This document shows, piece after piece, positions 13,442-17,871 of a stretch of DNA of 17,871 bases (its first letter is position 1; each line of letters opens with the position of its first letter). Source of the DNA: Heteroscillospira sp050252415 (GTDB taxonomy: Bacteria; Bacillota; Clostridia; Oscillospirales; Oscillospiraceae); NCBI GenBank assembly GCA_050252415.1, contig JBFWKZ010000037.1:1-17871 (forward strand), written 5' to 3'. A program made the translations under genes and the position numbers. The notes under the pieces were generated by a model. It saw only the letters and a list, made by a program, of their open reading frames with translations. It had not been told where the DNA came from and did not search any database.

Positions 13442-14071
13442 ATGCCTGAAAAAGATACCTTCCGGCAGATCGAAAACTGCATTATGGGTGATGAGGCTCC
13501 GTCTGAAATCCTGAGGGACTTTGCACAGCAGCCGTGGTTTGGCACATTCCCCTTCTCCCTGTTATTGGCGGAAATCAAAACCGAGCAGTCTCCGGTCCAT
13601 CATCCGGAGGGCAACGTCTGGAACCACACCCTAATGGTTGTGGATGAGGCCGCGAAGCGAAAACAATTCAGTACCGCCCCAAGGGAATTTATGTGGGCGG
13701 CGCTGCTCCACGACATTGGAAAGCCGCCTGTCACAAGAGCGCGAAAAGGCAAAATCACCGCTTATGACCATGACCGCGAGGGGTACAGACTTGCCGGTGA
13801 CTTTCTCTCCGCACTGACCGACGAGACGGATTTTATTGAAAACGTGATGTGGCTGGTGCGCTATCACATGCAGGTCTTATATGTGACTCATGGGCTTCCA
13901 TTTCAGGATATTCCCGGTATGCGCGCACATACGGATAGTTACGATGTGGCCCTTCTTGGCTATTGCGACCGTTTGGGAAGAACCGGCGCAGACGCAGACG
14001 CGGAGCGACGGAGCATAACGCTTTTTTTGGAAAAATGCCATGAAAGTGATGCCGTCCCATGGTTAAAATAA
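13442..14071 (+). CDS. HD-domain phosphohydrolase
   Basis: A 209-residue cytosolic metal-dependent hydrolase. Motifs: HHPEGNVWNHTLMVVDEA (residues 53-70), ALLHDIGKPPVTR with the His90-Asp91 doublet, and YDHDREGYRLAGDFL (108-122). The arrangement resembles the HD region found in bacterial CCA-adding tRNA nucleotidyltransferases, but the nucleotidyltransferase domain is absent, so this is a stand-alone HD protein. Such proteins usually hydrolyse nucleotides or phosphomonoesters; the substrate is unknown. The ATG at 13442 has a modest GAG-type site about 8 nt upstream and a good promoter 20 bp before it. It faces the amtB-glnK operon tail to tail, and the two share the terminator region between them. 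Confidence 0.85.
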   Translation: MPEKDTFRQIENCIMGDEAPSEILRDFAQQPWFGTFPFSLLLAEIKTEQSPVHHPEGNVWNHTLMVVDEAAKRKQFSTAPREFMWAALLHDIGKPPVTRARKGKITAYDHDREGYRLAGDFLSALTDETDFIENVMWLVRYHMQVLYVTHGLPFQDIPGMRAHTDSYDVALLGYCDRLGRTGADADAERRSITLFLEKCHESDAVPWLK

Positions 14072-14151
14072 AGTTTCGCCGTGCGAAAAACCATCGGCGC
14101 TTTATGCGTTACCGCCCGTTGAGACGCCCTGGAAAATTGCATGGTATTATC

Positions 14152-14189
14152 AAAAAAAGCAGGCCGCATCCTTTTTTGATGCGGCCTGC
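14152..14189 (-). terminator. Terminator of the amtB-glnK operon
   Basis: On the minus strand, GCAGGCCGCATC (14189-14178) pairs perfectly with GATGCGGCCTGC (14170-14159) around a 7-nt loop. Seven Ts follow (14158-14152). It is 8 bp after the glnK stop, a textbook intrinsic terminator. Confidence 0.95.
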
Positions 14190-14196
14190 GCGTTTA

Positions 14197-14538
14197 TTAC
14201 TTAATAGCGGCTTCGCCGCGCTCTTTTGTACGGATACGAATCGCATCCCGAACATCGGATATGAATATTTTACCGTCACCGTATTCGCCGGTCCGAGCCG
14301 TTTCGATAATATTGTTCACAACGGCCTCCACCTGCTCGTCCAGCACAATCATCTCGACTTTAATTTTAGGCAAAAAATTGTAATCCACCTCGGTTCCGCG
14401 GACGAACTCCTTCCAGCCCTTCTGATTCCCGCAGCCCATAACCTCTGAAATGCTCAGGCCGTTCAGGCAAAGCCTATCCATGATTTCCTTGATGTCCTCC
14501 AGCTTTTCGGGACGGATATACGCTTCGATTTTCTTCAT
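14197..14538 (-). CDS. glnK: PII nitrogen regulatory protein GlnK/GlnB
   Basis: A 113-residue PII signal protein, the normal length. It starts MKKIEAYIRPEKLEDIKEIM. The T-loop lies in GNQKGWKEFVRGTEVDYNFLP (residues 37-57), and the B-loop/C-terminal part reads RTGEYGDGKIFISDVRDAIRIRTKERG. PII trimers bind ATP/ADP and 2-oxoglutarate and block the Amt channel when nitrogen is plentiful. Aligned without gaps to E. coli GlnB, position 51 (the uridylylated Tyr) is Val, and position 46 is also Val, so it cannot be modified there. The ATG at 14538 is chosen because AAAGGG lies 9 nt upstream; other in-frame starts (14565, 14547) are too near or upstream of it. It follows amtB by 23 bp in one operon, which favours the GlnK name. 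Confidence 0.9.
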   Translation of the reverse strand: MKKIEAYIRPEKLEDIKEIMDRLCLNGLSISEVMGCGNQKGWKEFVRGTEVDYNFLPKIKVEMIVLDEQVEAVVNNIIETARTGEYGDGKIFISDVRDAIRIRTKERGEAAIK

Positions 14539-14561
14539 TTGATTCATCCCTTTCTCAAAAA

Positions 14562-15797
14562 TCAATCAAAGCCGTTGAATGACGGATAGGCTTTCTCACC
14601 GTGCTGCGAAATATCCAAGCCGATATCCTCATCCTTCTTCGAAACCTTAATCCCCTTGGTGACCAAGGAGGCGATACCGCCCGCAATCAGGGTTCCGACA
14701 ACAGCGATCACAATTGTTGTGGCCGTCGCGACAAGCTGGCGGAGAAACAGATCCACATCGCCAAACACGAGGCCGTTCCAGGCGGCCGCCGGGTTGATGC
14801 TCTTTTGGGCAAACAGGCCGGTCGCAATGCCGCCCCAGATGCCGCCGATACCGTGGCAGCCAAATACGTCCAGCGCATCGTCGTAGCCGAACTTCGGCTT
14901 GACGACACTGACAAAGTAATAGCAGATGGGACTGACCAGCGCGCCGATGATGATGGCGGACCAGACCGGTACAAATCCCGCTCCCGGCGTGATGGCGACA
15001 AGGCCGATGACAAGTCCGGTTGAGCCGCCGACGAGAGTCGGTTTGCCGATCTTTACGGTTTCAATCAGGAGCCAAGAGAGCATCGCCGAGGCCGCCGCGG
15101 TAATCGTCGTCATAACCGCATGCGCCGCAAGGGCGTCTGCCGCAAGGGCACTGCCGCCGTTAAAGCCGAACCAGCCGAAACAGAGGAGCGAAGCACCCAG
15201 AAAGACAAAGGGTACGTTATGCGGATGATAAGTGGCTTTGCCGTAATTTTTCCGCTTGCCCAGCATAATGGCGAGGACCAAGGCGCTGACGCCGGAGCTG
15301 ATATGTACGACATTGCCGCCCGCAAAATCGACCGCTCCGATCGCATACAGAAGCCCGCCGCCCCATACCAGGTGGGCAAGCGGATAATACACGATGAGCG
15401 ACCAAACGGTGATGAAGACGACCAGGGAGGAAAACTTCATTCTCTCCGCCACAGCGCCGGTAATAAGTGCCGGAGTGATGATGGCAAACGTCATCTGAAA
15501 TATGGCAAAAACCAGCGTATTCGGATATGGGAGCGTCATATCGTTGAGCGTATCAAAGTTAAATCCGGCCCAATTCAGGTTGCCGATTATGCCGCCGATA
15601 TCTCCGCTGAAGGATAGCGAAAATCCAACCAATACCCACAGGATAGAACCAAGTCCCATAAGGATTGCAGACATCATGATGGTATTGATAACATTTTTCC
15701 TTTTCGCCAGTCCACCATAAAAAAACGCAAGTCCGGGTGTCATGATGAAAACGAGTGCCGAAGAAGTTAAAACCCACGCAGCATCTCCGTGATTCAT
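14562..15797 (-). CDS. amtB: Ammonium transporter AmtB
   Basis: A 411-residue membrane protein with the 11-helix Amt/MEP/Rh fold. It forms a trimeric channel that conducts ammonia into the cell. Key residues can be placed: Asp157 in AVDFAGG; the paired pore histidines H165 (GGNVVHISSGVSALV) and H315 (VFGCHGIGGIWGG); F104 of the gate in FQMTFAIITPALITG; and the aromatic cluster CFGWFGFNGGSAL. The N-terminus (NHGDAAWVLTSSALVFIMT) has no separate signal peptide, which is common in Firmicutes Amts. AAGG lies 4 nt before the ATG. It is the first gene of an operon with glnK and has a good promoter and an attenuator in its leader, so its expression probably depends on nitrogen status. All seen residues look functional. 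Confidence 0.97.
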   Translation of the reverse strand: MNHGDAAWVLTSSALVFIMTPGLAFFYGGLAKRKNVINTIMMSAILMGLGSILWVLVGFSLSFSGDIGGIIGNLNWAGFNFDTLNDMTLPYPNTLVFAIFQMTFAIITPALITGAVAERMKFSSLVVFITVWSLIVYYPLAHLVWGGGLLYAIGAVDFAGGNVVHISSGVSALVLAIMLGKRKNYGKATYHPHNVPFVFLGASLLCFGWFGFNGGSALAADALAAHAVMTTITAAASAMLSWLLIETVKIGKPTLVGGSTGLVIGLVAITPGAGFVPVWSAIIIGALVSPICYYFVSVVKPKFGYDDALDVFGCHGIGGIWGGIATGLFAQKSINPAAAWNGLVFGDVDLFLRQLVATATTIVIAVVGTLIAGGIASLVTKGIKVSKKDEDIGLDISQHGEKAYPSFNGFD

Positions 15798-15839
15798 ATA
15801 ACCTTATCCCCCTATCAAATAAATATATATTTTTCCAAT

Positions 15840-15901
15840 AAAAAAAGGCAATAAAAAGCCAAGCCTCATGCAAATGCACGAGGCTTTGGCCCCATTGCCT
15901 T
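15840..15901 (-). terminator. Attenuator in the amtB leader
   Basis: On the minus strand an outer stem AAGGCAAT/ATTGCCTT (15901-15894/15852-15845) encloses a long inner hairpin AAGCCTCGTGC/GCATGAGGCTT (15886-15876/15871-15861). Seven Ts follow (15846-15840). It sits in the leader, 43 bp before the amtB start codon, so it must be bypassed for expression. This is a strong intrinsic terminator. Confidence 0.8.
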
Positions 15902-15937
15902 ATAAATCACACTATGTCCTGTACCGCATTTGGCACA
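15888..15937 (-). promoter_or_regulatory. Two hexaloop hairpins before the amtB attenuator (candidate antiterminator)
   Basis: On the minus strand, TGTGCC-AAATGC-GGTACA (15937-15920) forms a 6-bp stem with a 6-nt loop. GGC-AATGGG-GCC (15899-15888) forms a second, weak 3-bp hexaloop hairpin that overlaps the 5' arm of the terminator, so the two are mutually exclusive. This is the layout of ANTAR-protein antiterminators, known for nitrogen genes in Clostridia. The second loop has A1 and G4 as expected (ANNGNN); the first has A1 but U at position 4. So the assignment is tentative. Confidence 0.35.
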
Positions 15938-15949
15938 TTGATGGATTTT

Positions 15950-15978
15950 AGTCTAACAGAAAGCCAATATTTTGTCAA
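15950..15978 (-). promoter_or_regulatory. Promoter of the amtB-glnK operon
   Basis: On the minus strand, a perfect TTGACA (15978-15973), a 17-bp spacer and TAGACT (15955-15950). Transcription starting near 15943 would include both hexaloop hairpins and the attenuator. Confidence 0.7.
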
Positions 15979-16012
15979 GTAGAAACATGGCCGAACGGAC
16001 CGCCCGTTTACA

Positions 16013-16059
16013 CGCCTGCTATTTGCCGTAAAACAGCAGGCGACGGCATATCTGCCGTC
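16013..16059. repeat. Two adjoining hairpins in the amtB-panC intergenic region
   Basis: The 580-bp gap between amtB and panC holds the amtB leader and promoter (to 15978), this structure, and the panC promoter. Here CGCCTGCT (16013-16020) pairs with AGCAGGCG (16035-16042), and directly after it GACGGCA (16042-16048) pairs with TGCCGTC (16053-16059). No T-run follows and no gene ends nearby, so a terminator role is not obvious. Nothing else was recognised from 16060 to 16220. Confidence 0.45.
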
Positions 16060-16224
16060 TCTCTAACCTGATCGTCATATTCGATCAGTCTGGCGCGATT
16101 CGTACCTCCGCCCGATCATCCCATTACGGGAAATTCTATTCTATTTTTAATGCATATTTTGCCATGCGAACTAAATTTTTTATTAGAAAATCCGGATATT
16201 TTGTCGATCAACGCCAACATATCG

Positions 16225-16253
16225 TTGCAATTTTGCTGAATATGTTGTATAAT
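16225..16253 (+). promoter_or_regulatory. Promoter of panC-panD
   Basis: TTGCAA (16225-16230), a 17-bp spacer and a perfect TATAAT (16248-16253). The transcript would have a leader of about 120 nt before panC, with no clear terminator hairpin in it. Confidence 0.6.
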
Positions 16254-16378
16254 CCATCGACGGGGTTGTATGAATTTTGTATATGGCGATGTTTATTTTT
16301 TATGCTTCCCCATTATCATACTTTCTCAACGACTGGTGAAGTTTTGGATAAGCTTTATAAACTAAATGAGGTGATAAC

Positions 16379-17242
16379 ATGAGTCTGATAAAAACTGTCG
16401 CGCAGCTTGAAACATGGTTTGACAAAGCAAACCGTATGAGCAAGACGCTGGGTTTAGTCCCAACAATGGGTTATTTGCACGAAGGCCATTTGTCTCTTAT
16501 CCGAGAAGCGAAAGCGCACAACGACCTTGTTGCGGTCAGCATTTTTGTGAATCCGACACAATTTGCTCCCGGTGAAGACTATGTAAGCTATCCGCGCGAT
16601 ATTGAGCGCGATTATAAGCTGGCTTCTGAGGCCGGAGCCGATATTGTTTTTAATCCCGATGTCTCTGAGATTTATATTTCCGGCTCCTCCACGACCGTTG
16701 AAGTGACGGGTGATCTCACGAAAAAGCTCTGTGGGGCTTCCAGGCCGATACACTTTAAAGGCGTAGCCACGGTTGTGACCATGTTGTTCAATATCTTCAG
16801 ACCGGACAGAGCGTATTTTGGACAGAAGGATGCGCAGCAGGCGCTTGTCATCAAAAAAATGGTCCGAGACCTGCACATGCATGTCGAAGTCATTGTTTGC
16901 CCAATCGTCAGAGAGGCTGACGGCCTTGCCAGGAGTTCCAGAAATGTTTTTTTAAGTCCCCGGGAACGGGCGCAGGCGCCAAGCCTCAACAGAGCGCTTC
17001 AAGCTGCCGAGGATTATCTGAAATCCGATGCCGCCGATCACAACAGCGTTTCCAAATTGGTTGAATTGATCGAAAGGGATATCACCCAAAATGATCTTGC
17101 GGTCATCGATTACGTTCAGATCCTGGATGGCGAAACGCTTGATGATATCGCGTATATCGAGCCTGGGAAAAAGGCGCTGGCCGCCGTTGCCATCAAATTT
17201 GGCAAGACAAGGCTGATCGACAACCGAGTCCTGTCGATATAA
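16379..17242 (+). CDS. panC: Pantothenate synthetase
   Basis: A 287-residue enzyme of normal length. It joins pantoate and beta-alanine using ATP to make pantothenate, the precursor of coenzyme A. It is a class I tRNA-synthetase-like nucleotidyltransferase: LVPTMGYLHEGHLSLI (residues 26-41) holds the HxGH motif as HEGH. FVNPTQFAPGEDYVSYPR (56-73), GASRPIHFKGVATVV (119-133), PDRAYFGQKDAQQ (142-154) and ADGLARSSRN (180-189) are the other active-site segments. The ATG has GAGGTGA with a short gap. panD follows after 12 bp, so the two form an operon. panB is not adjacent in this window. No odd residues were noted. Confidence 0.97.
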   Translation: MSLIKTVAQLETWFDKANRMSKTLGLVPTMGYLHEGHLSLIREAKAHNDLVAVSIFVNPTQFAPGEDYVSYPRDIERDYKLASEAGADIVFNPDVSEIYISGSSTTVEVTGDLTKKLCGASRPIHFKGVATVVTMLFNIFRPDRAYFGQKDAQQALVIKKMVRDLHMHVEVIVCPIVREADGLARSSRNVFLSPRERAQAPSLNRALQAAEDYLKSDAADHNSVSKLVELIERDITQNDLAVIDYVQILDGETLDDIAYIEPGKKALAAVAIKFGKTRLIDNRVLSI

Positions 17243-17254
17243 ATAGGTGATAAT

Positions 17255-17638
17255 ATGTTTTTTAATATGTTCAAAAGCAAACTCCACCGCGCAACGGTGA
17301 CGCAGTCCGATATCAACTACGTCGGAAGCATAACCATTGACAGTGAGCTTCTTAAAAAGGCCGGTATTCTTCCGGGTGAAAAGGTTCAGATCGTGAACAT
17401 CAACAACGGTGAGCGCTTTGAAACCTATACCATTGAGGGTGAAGCCGGAAGCGGCGTCATTTGTATCAACGGAGCCGCCGCCAGGCTTGTGCAGGTTGGG
17501 GATAAGGTCATTATCATCGCTTATGCCCTCATGGACCAAAACGAGGCGAAAGAATTTAAACCAACCGTTCTGGTCCTCGATGACAAAAACCGGGTCACCA
17601 AGATAAGACATCAGGAAATTCATGGTACAATCGAATAG
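17255..17638 (+). CDS. panD: Aspartate 1-decarboxylase
   Basis: A 127-residue pyruvoyl enzyme that makes beta-alanine from L-aspartate, supplying the substrate of PanC. The self-cleavage site Gly24-Ser25 is seen in DINYVGSITID; Ser25 becomes the pyruvoyl group. Lys9 (in KSKLHRATVT) and other family residues such as NINNGERFETYTI and GSGVICINGAAARLVQVGDKVIII (about residues 49-88) are in place. The length matches the family. AGGTGA lies just before the ATG at 17255, in a 12-bp gap after panC. It is the last gene of the operon; a terminator follows. Confidence 0.97.
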   Translation: MFFNMFKSKLHRATVTQSDINYVGSITIDSELLKKAGILPGEKVQIVNINNGERFETYTIEGEAGSGVICINGAAARLVQVGDKVIIIAYALMDQNEAKEFKPTVLVLDDKNRVTKIRHQEIHGTIE

Positions 17639-17651
17639 TAAGCCAACAATA

Positions 17652-17688
17652 TGAGACCGGGTGTATGAGACCCGGCCTCATTATTTTT
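17652..17688 (+). terminator. Terminator of panC-panD
   Basis: TGAG-A-CCGGGT (17652-17662) pairs with ACCCGG-C-CTCA (17670-17680), with one mismatch, around a 7-nt loop, followed by TTATTTTTAT. It lies 14 bp after the panD stop. Confidence 0.85.
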
Positions 17689-17708
17689 ATACAAAATAAA
17701 TCGAATAT

Positions 17709-17798
17709 TTATCATGATACTTTTATCAATACTTTTTTGTAATCGTCTCGGAAAGTATTCAACAAAATTTTCTCCGAGACTTTATCATATTTGATAAA
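17709..17798. promoter_or_regulatory. Hairpin and TTATCA repeats downstream of panD
   Basis: TTATCA occurs at 17709, 17723 and 17782, with inverted TGATA(A) at 17715 and 17792. This gives the perfect palindrome TATCATGATA (17710-17719) and the arms TTTATCA/TGATAAA (17781-17798). Between them GTCTCGGA (17745-17752) pairs with TCCGAGAC (17773-17780). The region is AT-rich and non-coding to the window end, and it probably belongs to the control region of a gene outside the window. Confidence 0.4.
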
Positions 17799-17871
17799 AA
17801 TTTTATTATATTTATGCCAATTCGACAAAATATAGTTGGCGTTCTATAACGTGGCTAAACCGATTGTAATA

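Noticed and set aside
13960..14169. 69-codon minus-strand frame between the glnK terminator and the HD gene
   Set aside because: It starts opposite the HD gene and has no motif; it is most likely a shadow.
14601..15617. Several long plus-strand frames across amtB
   Set aside because: They are antisense shadows of a fully conserved ammonium transporter and have low-complexity, charged translations.
16164..16382. 72-codon reading frame ending with an ATGA overlap at the panC start
   Set aside because: The panC promoter (16225-16253) lies inside it, there is no RBS at its start, and the composition is unlike a protein. The overlap is probably chance.

Overview
The window looks like a chromosome segment from an anaerobic, spore-forming member of the Clostridia (my inference; something near the Oscillospiraceae/Ruminococcaceae would fit). 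The pointers are a CotF-type spore coat protein beside DUF421 membrane proteins, an Amt-GlnK operon behind an intrinsic attenuator, a DUF362 ferredoxin-like protein, strong AGGAGG-type ribosome binding sites with frequent TTG and GTG starts, and moderately GC-balanced genes interrupted by AT-rich patches.

Layout. (1) 1-1413: the 3' end of an rlmD-type 23S rRNA methyltransferase gene. It is followed by an AT-rich island holding one HNH endonuclease with three homing-endonuclease-associated repeats. A 14-bp exact copy of rlmD 3'-end sequence and further degenerate rlmD tails lie on the far side, so the island looks like an integration scar. (2) 1463-4843: a run of single metabolic or accessory genes: PhzF-like isomerase, DUF362/4Fe-4S protein, GNAT acetyltransferase and a thioredoxin-like protein. 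A 166-bp MITE-like element with perfect terminal inverted repeats separates the last two. (3) 5009-5878: a prepilin fused to BspA-type leucine-rich repeats. (4) 6129-8141: an ABC-2 exporter pair followed by a broken TetR-family regulator. (5) 8207-10253: divergent yitT-like and Na+/Ca2+-exchanger-like genes; the yitT leader carries an intrinsic terminator directly before its RBS. (6) 10404-13061: a DUF5658 membrane protein and a four-gene minus-strand operon (two DUF421 proteins and two tiny helical proteins). A CotF-like coat protein diverges from this operon, and its leader can fold into a three-way junction. (7) 13442-15978: an HD-domain hydrolase, then the minus-strand amtB-glnK operon with promoter and attenuator. 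(8) 16379-17638: panC-panD.

How genes work together. panC and panD supply pantothenate from beta-alanine and pantoate. amtB and glnK form the ammonium uptake and sensing pair. The DUF421/CotF neighbourhood is probably a spore inner-membrane and coat locus. The ABC pair is probably a drug or lipid exporter that has lost its local repressor.

The points most worth following are the rlmD-site HNH island, the pilin-LRR fusion, the 166-bp inverted-repeat element, the folded leader before the cotF-like gene, and the two leader attenuators. No tRNA, rRNA or CRISPR array was seen. All family calls come from reading motifs by eye; no database search was run.
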